Under the pieces are notes generated by a model. The model did not search any database, was not told the DNA's origin, and worked only from the letters and a program-made list of their open reading frames with translations. Positions 1 through 8,997 of a DNA stretch of 21,659 nt are shown one piece after another (position 1 is the first letter of the stretch; each line of letters starts with the position of its first letter). This DNA is from an uncultured delta proteobacterium (GTDB taxonomy: Bacteria > Myxococcota_A > Polyangia > Polyangiales > Polyangiaceae): assembly GCA_903858055.1 (NCBI GenBank), contig CAIOHM010000555.1, positions 1 to 21,659 on the forward strand. Direction: 5' to 3'. Both the position numbers and the translations under genes were made by a program.

Positions 1-467
1 GCGACGTCGCCTTCCGAGTTCACGCCTCCCTCGATGAAGAAGCGCGGCCCGATGCGGCGCACGCGGATGCCCGTGTACCCGACGAGGAGCTGATGGAGCT
101 CGCTCTCGACGATCTCGGGGGCCTTCGAGAAGACGTTGATGTTCCAGAGCACCTCGCCGCCACCGCGACGAATGAGCAAGAGCGAGGTGCTGCCGGGCTT
201 CAGGCCGACGACGACGAACTGCGACTGGTCGCTCGTGAGCTTGACGTCGACGATGCCCGGCGTGCCTTCCGAGTAGTTTCGGACGTCGGCGGCGCTGATC
301 GTGCGGTTCTCACCGACCGCGAGCGTCAGCTCCTGCGTGACCTTCACGGGCGGCGCTTCCGCGGTGCCGGGTGTGGCCGCGGCGGTCGCACCGCGACGCT
401 GCGCGAGGACCTCGCGTGGTGCCAGCGCGAGGAGCGCGGCGCAGAGAAGAGCGGAAGAGCGAACCAT
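1..467 (-). CDS. cpaC: CpaC/RcpA-type Flp pilus secretin, N-terminal part (truncated by window edge)
   Basis: This is the first 155 codons of an outer-membrane secretin for the Flp/Tad pilus; the C-terminal secretin barrel lies outside the window. The ATG at 467 overlaps the TGA of cpaB (TGATG), so the two are probably translationally coupled. Residues 1-22 form a signal peptide (MVRSSALLCAALLALAP, likely cleavage after LA before Q23). Residues about 43-110 match the pilus-assembly N-terminal domain found in CpaC/RcpA: an LAVGENRTISAADV stretch, then GIVDVKL, then VVVGLKPGSTSLLLI. The following residues (INVFSKAPEIVESELHQLL, then IRVRRIGPRFFIEG) resemble the start of the ring-building secretin repeats. 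In the family, the protein forms the outer-membrane pore through which the pilus passes. Position next to cpaB is the standard Tad order. The symbol follows Caulobacter usage; rcpA is the Aggregatibacter name. Confidence 0.9.
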   Translation of the reverse strand, partial: MVRSSALLCAALLALAPREVLAQRRGATAAATPGTAEAPPVKVTQELTLAVGENRTISAADVRNYSEGTPGIVDVKLTSDQSQFVVVGLKPGSTSLLLIRRGGGEVLWNINVFSKAPEIVESELHQLLVGYTGIRVRRIGPRFFIEGGVNSEGDV

Positions 468-1294
468 CAGCGGGCCTCCAAACGAATCGGTCCATCGGCG
501 GCGGCCGCGCTCTGGCGGATGCCCTGGATCGCTTTGCGCGACGTGCTCTCGACGAGCGCGCTGCTCGTGAGGTCGTTCATCCCCTCGGTGACGCGCAGAT
601 CTCCTGGGTTTCGCAGCGCCACCGTCAAGCGCCCACGATCGAGCGCGAGCGACACGAGCTGCGCCTCTTGCAGGTTCAGCGAGAGGGACATCACCTGCTG
701 CCGCGAGTCCCCGGCGGTGCGCGCCCCGGCGGTTGGCACCTCCGTACCGGTCTCGAGGCCCACTGCGAGCACCAGAACATTTTGCAGGAGCACGACCGAC
801 GTCTTCTCGCCGTTCGGCGTGACCGGCGCGAGGGTCGCCACCACGTCCACGCGGTCTCCCGGTCGGATGAGCGCGAAGCTCTTGTCGTCGTTGGCGGCGC
901 GGATCGTCACCGCGCGCATGCCCGGTTGCACGAGCGAGCTCAGATCGCGTCGGTCGTCGGTGGCGATGGCGAGGTCGGTCCAAAAGAGCGACTGGTTCGC
1001 CTGCACCGGCGTGGCGATGCGGAGCCCCACGACCTTGGCGCGATCGCTCTCACGGACTGCGCGGGACTCGACGTACGCGACGGGAATCGCGCGGACCGCG
1101 ACGCTGTCTTCCGTGAGGAGCTGCCCGGGCTCGAGCGCCTTTACCGCCATGAGCACCTTCACCGGTGCGCCACCCGAGGCCTCCTCCTCGAAGCGCCGCA
1201 GGTACAGCACGAGGAGCAGGGCGCCGACGGCGGCAACCACGGAGGCGACGAGGAGCGCGATTCGATTGGCTTGCACGGGGTTTCCTCTTCGCAT
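467..1294 (-). CDS. cpaB: CpaB/RcpC Flp pilus assembly protein
   Basis: This 275-residue protein has one N-terminal membrane helix (about residues 11-31, IALLVASVVAAVGALLLVL). A SAF-like domain follows (about 45-110, with VKVLMAVKALEPGQLLTEDSV and the conserved RIATPVQANQ stretch). An RcpC-type domain follows that (about 115-240, with GMRAVTIRAAND and the hallmark LIRPGDRVDVVATL). In Tad systems CpaB/RcpC is a periplasmic, inner-membrane-anchored partner of the secretin and is thought to help assemble or gate the outer-membrane channel. The ATG at 1294 is preceded by an AAAGGCG ribosome site at good spacing. The gene ends in a TGATG overlap with the secretin gene. A 24-base gap separates it from the preceding unknown gene. 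Length is normal for the family. Confidence 0.93.
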   Translation of the reverse strand: MRRGNPVQANRIALLVASVVAAVGALLLVLYLRRFEEEASGGAPVKVLMAVKALEPGQLLTEDSVAVRAIPVAYVESRAVRESDRAKVVGLRIATPVQANQSLFWTDLAIATDDRRDLSSLVQPGMRAVTIRAANDDKSFALIRPGDRVDVVATLAPVTPNGEKTSVVLLQNVLVLAVGLETGTEVPTAGARTAGDSRQQVMSLSLNLQEAQLVSLALDRGRLTVALRNPGDLRVTEGMNDLTSSALVESTSRKAIQGIRQSAAAADGPIRLEAR

Positions 1295-1318
1295 TGGACG
1301 CCTTTGTGGCGCCGTGGG

Positions 1319-2254
1319 TCAAGGAGCGAGTCCGCTCGGCTGCCCGCTGGAGACGACGGAGAGCACGGCCCCTGCACCGGAGCGCACGCCTTCGGCCGAG
1401 ACCACGATCTCCTCCGCGCCTCTTCGATAACTGCGAGGCGCTAGGTCGCGCGCGAGCGCGTCACGCGCAAAGCCCGCGCCGACCAGCTGCGCTTCGAAGG
1501 TCGCGACGAGGGCCGGCGCTTCCGCATTCGCTGCATGATACACGCGCACGCCGTAGGGAGACCCTTCGATCACCGCCGCGAGCACACGGCGCGAACCCTG
1601 TGGTTTTCCTGCACCTTCGAGATCCGAGCCCGGCGCGTCGTCGGCGGGCGGGAACGCTCGCGCCGGGAAGAACGCCCCGTTCGTCCACACCATCACGAGG
1701 TGCGACCGGCCGCTCTTCGTGCGCCGCACGCTCGCATAGCGTACGTGGCCGAGGTGCCCGAGATTCCCGTCGCGCGCCACACGTCCGAGGCGCTCCGTGA
1801 TCTCGCCGAGGCCGAGCGCGTGGTCCTGCGCGAGGCACCCGACGACGCCACCGCGCGGGCTTTCGTGGCGCAAGAGGCCTGGCAACGGCGCCGCTTCACC
1901 CGCGCTCGGCGGCTCGAAGCCCTCGCGTCGCGCGCCCTCGACGATGGCTTGCACGAGCCCGCCGTCGTGCGCGCGGCAAAGCCCCTCGACCCGATCGAGC
2001 ACGGCGCTCGGGGCCTCCTCGAGCGTGGCGGAGGCGACGAAGAGGCGCTCACCGTTCACGAGCACCACGTAGGGTCGCGGCAAGACCTCGCCGAACCCCT
2101 CGAGCGCGTCACCGAACGCCATGCCGGCTTCGACGACCTCGGCGCGCACACGCCGAAGACCGATCACGAGCAGCATCGCGCCCACGCACATGACGAACAC
2201 GCCGAGACGCAGCCAAGGCAGCGCGGGTCGGAGCAGGCGCACGAGGAACCGCAC
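1319..2254 (-). CDS. Unrecognised one-TM protein encoded inside the Tad operon
   Basis: I do not recognise this 311-residue protein. The start is taken as the GTG at 2254 (residues VRFLVRLLRPALPW), two bases after the TAG of the preceding TadE-like gene. The same frame stays open further upstream, but that stretch is antisense-like composition over the TadE gene and gives no sensible N-terminus. Residues about 15-34 form a single membrane helix (LRLGVFVMCVGAMLLVIGL) after an Arg-rich start, so it is probably anchored in the inner membrane with the rest outside. Readable segments are RPYVVLVNGERLFVASATLEEAP, a Gly/Pro-rich middle, HLVMVWTNGAFFPARAFPP, and a C-terminal AEEIVVSAEGVRSGAGAVLSVV. 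Its place between a minor pilin and cpaB, with near-zero spacing, suggests a pilus assembly role, but this is inference from position only. Confidence 0.75.
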   Translation of the reverse strand: MRFLVRLLRPALPWLRLGVFVMCVGAMLLVIGLRRVRAEVVEAGMAFGDALEGFGEVLPRPYVVLVNGERLFVASATLEEAPSAVLDRVEGLCRAHDGGLVQAIVEGARREGFEPPSAGEAAPLPGLLRHESPRGGVVGCLAQDHALGLGEITERLGRVARDGNLGHLGHVRYASVRRTKSGRSHLVMVWTNGAFFPARAFPPADDAPGSDLEGAGKPQGSRRVLAAVIEGSPYGVRVYHAANAEAPALVATFEAQLVGAGFARDALARDLAPRSYRRGAEEIVVSAEGVRSGAGAVLSVVSSGQPSGLAP

Positions 2255-2256
2255 GG

Positions 2257-2787
2257 CTAAAACCCCGTGAGCGTCGAGAAGGCCCGGCGCATGACGTTCA
2301 TGAGGTTCGCGTCGTAGGGCGGCTCGTTGCAGACCACACGCTCGGTGGCCTTGGGGCGAACCTCGTGCGAGCCGATTTGCACGTCGGAGCGCGTGCTGTA
2401 CTCGACCGTCGCGACCGCTGCGTTGACTTCCTTCGAAAGCAGGTTCGTGCCTTGCGCGCCTTGCGCCGCGTTCGAGCCGTTCATCGGGACGCCCGCCGTC
2501 GGGTTCCCGTCGTAGCTCGTGGTGCTGCCGTTCCAATTTCGCGCGTCGCCGATGCTGCCGTTGCCTGCCTCTCCGCAGTTGCTCATCGCGTAGCTCCACG
2601 CGCGGCTCTTCGCCTCACGCATGGCGCGGAGCTTGGTCGAGTAGACGGCGCCCGCGAAGATGAGCGCCGCGAGCGTAAGGATGAAGAACGGGATCACCAC
2701 GAGCGCTTCCACGAGCGCGGCTCCGCGTCGCCTCGCCCGCAGGCGCAGGTCCGCGCGCTCGAAGCTTGCGCCCTTCAGTGAAGCCAT
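2257..2787 (-). CDS. TadE-like minor pilin (second copy)
   Basis: This 176-residue protein has a short basic N-terminus (RLRARRRGAALVEALVV) running straight into a single hydrophobic helix (about residues 24-48, LVEALVVIPFFILTLAALIFAG). That is the TadE/pseudopilin layout, with Glu28 near the expected +5 position after the Gly22 cleavage point. The rest is a polar exported domain rich in Asn, Gly and Ser (NGSIGDARNWNGSTTSYDG) with cysteines at about 71 and 153 that could pair. The ATG at 2787 has a strong GGGAGG ribosome site 6 bases upstream, which decides the start even though it overlaps the 3' end of the TadG-like gene by 13 bases. It probably acts as a minor pilin or pilus-base component processed by the adjacent CpaA peptidase. 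Confidence 0.82.
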   Translation of the reverse strand: MASLKGASFERADLRLRARRRGAALVEALVVIPFFILTLAALIFAGAVYSTKLRAMREAKSRAWSYAMSNCGEAGNGSIGDARNWNGSTTSYDGNPTAGVPMNGSNAAQGAQGTNLLSKEVNAAVATVEYSTRSDVQIGSHEVRPKATERVVCNEPPYDANLMNVMRRAFSTLTGF

Positions 2788-3950
2788 TCGAGCCTCCCGA
2801 GCAACGCCGCGCGCCCGAGCGCCCCGCGCCCACCAAGCGCGGCCGGGTCGCTCACCCAACCCGCGAGCGCGCCCGCCGCGGCACCGACACCCAAGAGACC
2901 GCCAGCCGGATCCACGAAACGCCGGAGACGCGCACGCCAGCGCATGTTCCACATGACGTCCTCGTCGTAGGTGCTCCACGCGGGGAAGTTGCCGCGCACG
3001 TCGTAGTAGAACTCGCTCTTCGCGCTGCCAAAGCGGCTCGCCTCGCTCGGGTCGCGCGGCGCGAGGCGCCCGTAGGTCGCGACCTTGAGCCCGCTCTTCG
3101 CGGTCGTGTGCTTCTTCTGCTCGCCCCAGACGAAGCCCCACACGGCGAGCTCGTCGTTCCCGTTGCGCGCCTCGTCGACGAGCTTCTTCGATGGCTCGCG
3201 CGGGTCGGGGCCGCCGTCCATTCGGTAGAGGAAATCGATGCCGCCTCGCAGCGCGCGCGCGATGGGGCCCGAGGGGATGCCGAACCAGCGCAGCGGCGCG
3301 ACGACGAGGTTGGCGACGTTGAGCTCGGCGTGCGCGAGGAGCTCACGCGGGTCATCGTCTTCGACCGGGAGGCCGAGCGTGCCGCCCGTCGGCAGGAGGC
3401 TCTTGCTGACCATCATGCCGCCCTCGACGATGGGCCCGTAGCTTCGCGCTGCCTCGACGGCGCGCGCCTCGGCGACGAACGGCGTGACCGTCGCAACGGC
3501 GGTGCTTGCACCATGCAACCCTTGGATCGCGGCCTGTACGCCGGGCTCGACCGATTGAATCGTCGCGGCGAGAAACTGCTCTGCTGCCGTCGCCGCCACG
3601 CAAATGGCCGCCCCGATCCCTGTCCAGGCGAAGGCGCAGCTCAAGATCATCACGATCATGGCGACCGCGTGCGCGACGTGGAGTGCGACGACGACCGCGA
3701 AGATCGCCGCCATGACGACGTTGAGCATCACGACCGCGTTCATGCCTCGTGCATGGTAAACGGCGGACGAGAACGCGGTCGCATCGGCGCCGTCCTGGAG
3801 GAACTCGCGATACACGAGCGCGTCGCCGAGGCCCATGAGGTACCAAATGGCCCCGACGAGCATGGACGCCATGAAGACGCCGATCACGAGCACGGCGCCA
3901 CGGTCGTCGTGCGCGAGCGACACGCGACCGGCGACGCTAGTCGTAGCCAT
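2775..3950 (-). CDS. TadG-like Flp pilus-assembly protein
   Basis: This 391-residue protein has a TadE/G-like N-terminus. A basic segment ending DDRGAVLVIGVFMASM leads into a membrane helix (about 18-40), then the typical ALVYREFLQDGADATAFSSAVYHARGMN region seen in TadG relatives, where pilin-like helices are followed by a register of Ala-rich helices. Further hydrophobic stretches (about 72-125, VVMLNVVMAAIFAVVVAL and IVMILSCAFAWTGIGAAI) are unusual for classical TadG and give it extra membrane segments. The C-terminal half is soluble and lacks an obvious von Willebrand A domain. The ATG at 3950 lies inside the last codons of the upstream TadE-like gene (14-base overlap). The likely role is pilus-base or minor pilin assembly; assignment to TadG rather than a generic Tad-like membrane protein is uncertain. 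Confidence 0.78.
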   Translation of the reverse strand: MATTSVAGRVSLAHDDRGAVLVIGVFMASMLVGAIWYLMGLGDALVYREFLQDGADATAFSSAVYHARGMNAVVMLNVVMAAIFAVVVALHVAHAVAMIVMILSCAFAWTGIGAAICVAATAAEQFLAATIQSVEPGVQAAIQGLHGASTAVATVTPFVAEARAVEAARSYGPIVEGGMMVSKSLLPTGGTLGLPVEDDDPRELLAHAELNVANLVVAPLRWFGIPSGPIARALRGGIDFLYRMDGGPDPREPSKKLVDEARNGNDELAVWGFVWGEQKKHTTAKSGLKVATYGRLAPRDPSEASRFGSAKSEFYYDVRGNFPAWSTYDEDVMWNMRWRARLRRFVDPAGGLLGVGAAAGALAGWVSDPAALGGRGALGRAALLGRLEWLH

Positions 3951-4449
3951 AGTTCGCCCCCTGGTTTGGAAGGCTCGCCTCGCCGCGGAGCCGCTTGAGG
4001 CCGAAGAACGCGCCGCACACGATCGTGCGAGCGAGGGGCACGCGGCAGCGATAAAGCTGCGTCACTTGCACGCGAACGAGGTCGTCCCGACCAAAGACCA
4101 CGCGGTCGTCGTCGCCGCCTTCCTCGGTTGGGAAGCGCACCTCGGGGAACGGAAAGTCTTCGAGGGTCGAGAGCGGGATGGTTGCAGCCTGCACGATCTT
4201 GTCGCGGCGTGTTCCCTCGGCGCGGTTCACGTTCGCGCCGCCGTAGCGGTCGGGGTCGTCGGGGAGGATCACCACCGCCGCGCGGGTCGCCACGACGGCC
4301 GCGTGCTTGACGATGAGGTTCGCGGTCTGGAGCATCGCGAGCTGCACGAGGCAGAGAAAAAACGAGAAGAGCGGCAGGAACGCGATGAGAAACACCACGT
4401 AGACCGCGCCACGGGTTTCTCGGGAGATCGTGCGCGGCGCCCCGCTCAC
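3937..4449 (-). CDS. TadE-like minor pilin (first copy)
   Basis: This 170-residue protein is read from a GTG at 4449 whose last bases overlap the TGA of cpaA (GTGA), preceded by a G-rich stretch that may serve as ribosome site. The N-terminus reads ISRETRGAVYVVFLIAFLPLF, the same R-x-T-R-G-A cleavage-site pattern as the two Flp prepilins in this operon, followed by one membrane helix (about 15-43). The remainder is soluble, with DRVVFGRDDLVRVQVTQLYRC and cysteines near 135 and 145 that may form a disulfide; the R-V-x-V-T-x-L-Y-x-C stretch is common in TadE/TadF C-terminal regions. The gene ends by overlapping the TadG-like gene. It is probably a pseudopilin matured by the CpaA peptidase encoded immediately upstream. 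A longer frame upstream of the GTG is antisense-like and rejected. Confidence 0.8.
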   Translation of the reverse strand: MSGAPRTISRETRGAVYVVFLIAFLPLFSFFLCLVQLAMLQTANLIVKHAAVVATRAAVVILPDDPDRYGGANVNRAEGTRRDKIVQAATIPLSTLEDFPFPEVRFPTEEGGDDDRVVFGRDDLVRVQVTQLYRCRVPLARTIVCGAFFGLKRLRGEASLPNQGANYGYD

Positions 4450-4973
4450 GGCGGCCCCCCCGCGACCACGGCGACGACGACCCCCACGAACGCCGCGGGT
4501 CCGAAGCGCATCACGGTCATGAGCTCTTCGGGTACGGGCTCGGCCTCCTTCGCCACCGCACGCATCGCGAGCCTCGCGCTCCTGCCGAGCACGGCGAAGA
4601 GCTGCCCCTTGAACGCCATGCGACCGAGCGCGAAGAGCGCTGCGGCCACGAAGGCGTTGAGCTCCGCCTCGAGGCCGACCATGGGCCCCAGCACCGCGCC
4701 GAGGCCCACGAGTAGCTTCACGTCGCCGCCGAACATGCCGCCGAGGCGAAAGAGCAAGTACGGCACGGCACCGCACACCACGACGCCAAGGCCCGCGAGG
4801 ACCACGGCGTGCACGGGCGAAGCGCCGCGGCGATGGGCCTCGAAGGCGGCGACCGCGGGCCCGAGCGCGAGCAGCGGCAGCGTGAGCCCATTCGGGATGT
4901 GCCCCGTGCGCAGGTCGGTGATCGCCGCCGCCGCCGAGGCGCCAAGGGCCACTGCGGAGGAGAGGGCGATCAT
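4446..4973 (-). CDS. cpaA: CpaA/TadV prepilin peptidase (A24 family)
   Basis: This 175-residue polytopic membrane aspartyl protease cleaves Flp and TadE/F leader peptides. The two catalytic aspartates of the A24 family are visible: Asp20 in the ITDLRTGHIPN motif and Asp84 in the FGGDVKLL motif (the family G-x-G-D signature, here G-G-D). About five hydrophobic segments fit the short CpaA/TadV form, which lacks the N-terminal methylase region of PilD. The ATG at 4973 has a GGAG ribosome site at proper spacing and lies 17 bases after the Flp gene. The gene ends in a GTGA overlap with the first TadE-like gene. Its position directly after the two prepilins fits a dedicated processing enzyme. Confidence 0.93.
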   Translation of the reverse strand: MIALSSAVALGASAAAAITDLRTGHIPNGLTLPLLALGPAVAAFEAHRRGASPVHAVVLAGLGVVVCGAVPYLLFRLGGMFGGDVKLLVGLGAVLGPMVGLEAELNAFVAAALFALGRMAFKGQLFAVLGRSARLAMRAVAKEAEPVPEELMTVMRFGPAAFVGVVVAVVAGGPP

Positions 4974-4990
4974 CGCGAGGCTCCGAGCGC

Positions 4991-5173
4991 TTACTGCGCC
5001 GCGCCGTTGATGCCGCTGACGGAGCCGGCCTGCTCGTTGACCTTGTCGTTCACGCGGTTGCCGAACGCCTTGAAGCCCGCGATCGCGATGAGCGCGATGA
5101 CGCCAACGAGGATGATGTACTCGACGAGGTTCGCGCCGCGGGTGTCACGGAGGAGGGAGAGTTTGCGGGTCAT
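4991..5173 (-). CDS. flp: Flp-family type IVb prepilin
   Basis: This 60-residue protein has the complete Flp prepilin architecture. The leader MTRKLSLLRDTRG is followed by the mature N-terminus ANLVEYIILVGVIALIAIAG, with cleavage predicted after Gly13. The mature protein has the invariant Glu (+5) and Tyr (+6) of the Flp motif and a 20-residue hydrophobic helix. The short tail (FGNRVNDKVNEQAGSVSG) resembles other Flp pilins. It is the probable major subunit of the pilus fibre, assembled by the Tad machine. The ATG at 5173 has a GAAAGG ribosome site upstream. It lies 28 bases downstream of a second, divergent Flp-like gene and 17 bases upstream of its peptidase. Confidence 0.95.
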   Translation of the reverse strand: MTRKLSLLRDTRGANLVEYIILVGVIALIAIAGFKAFGNRVNDKVNEQAGSVSGINGAAQ

Positions 5174-5201
5174 GGCGGGCCTTTCGTGGAACGAAGAAGA
5201 G

Positions 5202-5390
5202 TCAGGGGAACGGCAAGAGGAGGATGTCGCGCGTGTCTTCGAAGCTGCGCACGAGCGGTGGGCCCAGCGCGGCAATGGCCACGGAGACGGTCAGCGAGAC
5301 CGTGCCGATGAGCACGACGTACTCGCTCATGACGGCGCCGCGCGTATCGCGGAGCAGCGTCGTGCCAGCGGCTTTCGTCGGCGAGGCCAT
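5202..5390 (-). CDS. Second, divergent Flp-like prepilin
   Basis: This is a 62-residue Flp-type prepilin. The leader MASPTKAAGTTLLRDTRG shares LLRDTRGA with the neighbouring flp. The mature N-terminus AVMSEYVVLIGTVSLTVS keeps Glu +5 and Tyr +6 and the hydrophobic helix. The tail differs: ALGPPLVRSFEDTRDILLLPFP ends in hydrophobic residues, unlike the polar end of the first Flp, so it may be a minor or tip subunit. The ATG at 5390 gives a normal leader, but there is no clear ribosome site before it. In-frame alternatives are the GTG at 5396 and ATG at 5426. A sigma54-like element lies just upstream. It is the first gene of the pilus operon. Confidence 0.85.
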   Translation of the reverse strand: MASPTKAAGTTLLRDTRGAVMSEYVVLIGTVSLTVSVAIAALGPPLVRSFEDTRDILLLPFP

Positions 5391-5401
5391 GCACACCAAG
5401 G

Positions 5402-5418
5402 TGCGAAGATTGTGCCAC
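5402..5418 (-). promoter_or_regulatory. Candidate sigma54 (-24/-12) promoter for the pilus operon
   Basis: On the minus strand the sequence TGGCACAATCTTCGCA gives a -24 element TGGCAC and a -12 element with GC in place (TCGCA versus consensus TTGCA), with exactly 10 bases between the GG and GC doublets as sigma54 promoters require. The predicted start of transcription falls at about 5391, almost directly on the ATG of the first pilin. The mRNA would then be nearly leaderless, which counts against the call or against the chosen start codon. Sigma54 control of pilin genes is known for type IV pili (pilA). Confidence 0.35.
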
Positions 5419-5545
5419 GACCGCATCGCTTCGGAAGCGCTCTTTTCTCGGTGCACCCGCGCAACGCGTGGTCTCCATGGACCGACGGGGATCCACCGTG
5501 CTCGTCCATGCAGGCTGCACGCAAACGCGCAGCGCGCGGCGAGGA

Positions 5546-6253
5546 TCAGCGCAGGTGGCGATTCAGGCGCACGGGACCGATGGGCTCCGGCGGCGGCGAC
5601 GGAGCGCGCACCGCGGCGGGCTTGGGCTTCGGAGCCTCGACCTCGAACTTTTGAGCGAACGGGAGGAGCTGGTCGCGTTCCGCCCCGTGGAAGCTCATCG
5701 TGGGGCTCTGCGGGCGGAGCTTGCTTTGCTCGGTCGTATCGAGCGTGAGGGCAACGGCGTCGGTGGCCGCCACGCGAAAGGCCACGTGGGCCGCGCCGGA
5801 GGCGTCCGTGCGGGCGACCTCGCGGCCGAGGTAGAGCAACGGGAGGTTCGCGCCCCCCTCGGCGCGCACCGCGACCACGAGGGATCGTTCGCGCGGGACG
5901 CAGCGCACGGGAAAGCGAGCCGCCACGCCGGGCCCCGCCGTGCGCCGAAGCACGACGGCGATGGGCGCCTCGGGGGACCGGTAGCCGGCGGGACACTTCA
6001 CGTCGAAGTCGAAGGTCTCGCCTTCTTGTCCGGTGATTTGCAGGGGAGCCATGCCGTCGGCCTGCGTGGTCGCCGCGACCTTGCCGCGGTGGAGCACCTG
6101 CACCCCCGCGAGGGCGACGCCCGGGTCGCTCTCGGCCGCGAACACGATCGCCTGGCTTGGCTTTTTCGCGGGCCCGAGCGCGTCGCAGCCGGCAGCACCG
6201 ACCAGCACCGCCACCCACGCGGCGGCCCCCTGCGTTCGCCTCGAAGTCTTCAC
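5546..6253 (-). CDS. Predicted lipoprotein, function unknown
   Basis: This 235-residue protein is read from a GTG at 6253 (VKTSRRTQGAAAWVAVLVG). The start gives a basic n-region, a short hydrophobic core and a lipobox-like AAGC with Cys23, so it is probably a lipoprotein. An ATG at 6306 would add 18 residues before the signal and is less likely. The body looks like two or three beta-rich Ig/PEGA-like modules: SDPGVALAGVQVLHRGKVAAT with TQADGMAPLQITGQEGETF; then CPAGYRSPEAPIAVVLRR; then LYLGREVARTDASGAAHVAFR. The G-x-x-L-x-x-V-x-V-L-x-x-G-K-x-x-A-x-T-x-A-D-G pattern is typical of carboxypeptidase-regulatory-like folds. The C-terminus is Pro-rich (APKPKPAAVRAPSPPPEP). It lies 155 bases upstream of the pilus operon on the same strand, and may or may not share its function. 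It is divergent from the hybrid kinase gene. Confidence 0.72.
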   Translation of the reverse strand: MKTSRRTQGAAAWVAVLVGAAGCDALGPAKKPSQAIVFAAESDPGVALAGVQVLHRGKVAATTQADGMAPLQITGQEGETFDFDVKCPAGYRSPEAPIAVVLRRTAGPGVAARFPVRCVPRERSLVVAVRAEGGANLPLLYLGREVARTDASGAAHVAFRVAATDAVALTLDTTEQSKLRPQSPTMSFHGAERDQLLPFAQKFEVEAPKPKPAAVRAPSPPPEPIGPVRLNRHLR

Positions 6254-6347
6254 GCCCCGAGCCTGCGACGGGTCTGGCCCTCCGGTCAACGTCAGAAGTT
6301 GATCCATCGATTCGCCCCATGGGCAGCAGGGGCGGTAAGCTACCCCC

Positions 6348-8024
<1,677 letters not shown>

Positions 8025-8075
8025 CGCAAGCACGAGCGTGGCGACGCGCCTGAAAAACGCGCTAAGGCGGCGCCC

Positions 8076-8984
8076 ATGGGGTCGTTCACCTTCGCCACGC
8101 GACGCTCGGCGCTCGCCCTCGCCCAGAGCCGCGCCTTCGTGAAGAGCCTCCTCGAGGCTGCGCCGGGCCATGCGATCGACGAGCTTCAAGTCGTGACCTC
8201 GGGGGATCGCATTCAGGACCGGCCGCTCTACGAGGTCGGCGGCAAGGGCCTCTTCGTCAAGGAGATCGAAGAGGCGCTCCTCGAGGGCCGCGCCGACTTC
8301 GCAGTCCACAGCCTCAAAGACCTGCCCGCCGCGCTCCCGGAGGGCCTCGTGATTGCCTGTTTTCCGCCGCGCGAAGCGCCCACCGACGCCCTCGTCTCGA
8401 AGCGTTGGGGCTCACTCGATGCGTTGCCGAAGGGCGCCACGCTCGGCACCTCGAGCCTGCGCCGCGCCCACCAAGTCAAGGGACTGCGCCCCGACCTGCG
8501 CATCGCGCCGCTCCGCGGAAACGTCGACACGCGCCTCAAGCGGGTCGACGACGGGGACCTCGATGCGATCCTCCTCGCCGAAGCCGGGCTCCGTCGTCTC
8601 GGCCTCGGCCATCGCGTCACCGAGCGCCTCGTGCCGTCGCGCTTCATCCCCGCGATCGGCCAAGGTTGCCTCGCGATCGAGGCGCGCGCCGGTTCGCCGA
8701 TCGCCGACCTGCTCGCGCGCGTCGACGATCCCCTTGCGAGGCGCGCCGTGCTCTGCGAGCGCGCGGTGCAAGCGGCCTTCGGGGGCGACTGCAAGACTCC
8801 ACTTGGCGCGTTCGCCGCACGCGAGCGCTCCCCCGACGGCGACCGCATCAAGCTCCTCGGCTGGGCCTCCGAGGAAGACGGATCGAGGCCGCGCCGCGCG
8901 GAGCTCGACGCCGCGTGGCCGAGCTCCGACGAGGAAGCCGAGCGCCTCGGACGCGAGCTGGCCGCCTCGCTCTTGCGGCACTGA
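8076..8984 (+). CDS. hemC: Hydroxymethylbilane synthase (porphobilinogen deaminase)
   Basis: This 302-residue cytosolic enzyme joins four porphobilinogen molecules into hydroxymethylbilane in haem and corrin synthesis. Family landmarks are all present: FATRRSALALAQS at the N-terminus, catalytic Asp82 in HSLKDLP, the GTSSLRRAHQ and RGNVDTRLKR substrate/cofactor-binding motifs, and Cys239 in FGGDCKTPLGAFA, which carries the dipyrromethane cofactor. Length is normal. The ATG at 8076 follows an AAGG site about 9 bases upstream. It lies 51 bases after the hybrid kinase gene and 13 bases before an exported hydrolase gene; no other haem genes are adjacent. Confidence 0.97.
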   Translation: MGSFTFATRRSALALAQSRAFVKSLLEAAPGHAIDELQVVTSGDRIQDRPLYEVGGKGLFVKEIEEALLEGRADFAVHSLKDLPAALPEGLVIACFPPREAPTDALVSKRWGSLDALPKGATLGTSSLRRAHQVKGLRPDLRIAPLRGNVDTRLKRVDDGDLDAILLAEAGLRRLGLGHRVTERLVPSRFIPAIGQGCLAIEARAGSPIADLLARVDDPLARRAVLCERAVQAAFGGDCKTPLGAFAARERSPDGDRIKLLGWASEEDGSRPRRAELDAAWPSSDEEAERLGRELAASLLRH

Positions 8985-8997
8985 AGCCGGGAGTTTC

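Noticed and set aside
6304..6306. Upstream ATG as start for the lipoprotein
   Set aside because: It would place 18 unrelated residues before a clear signal peptide; the GTG at 6253 gives a normal lipoprotein N-terminus.
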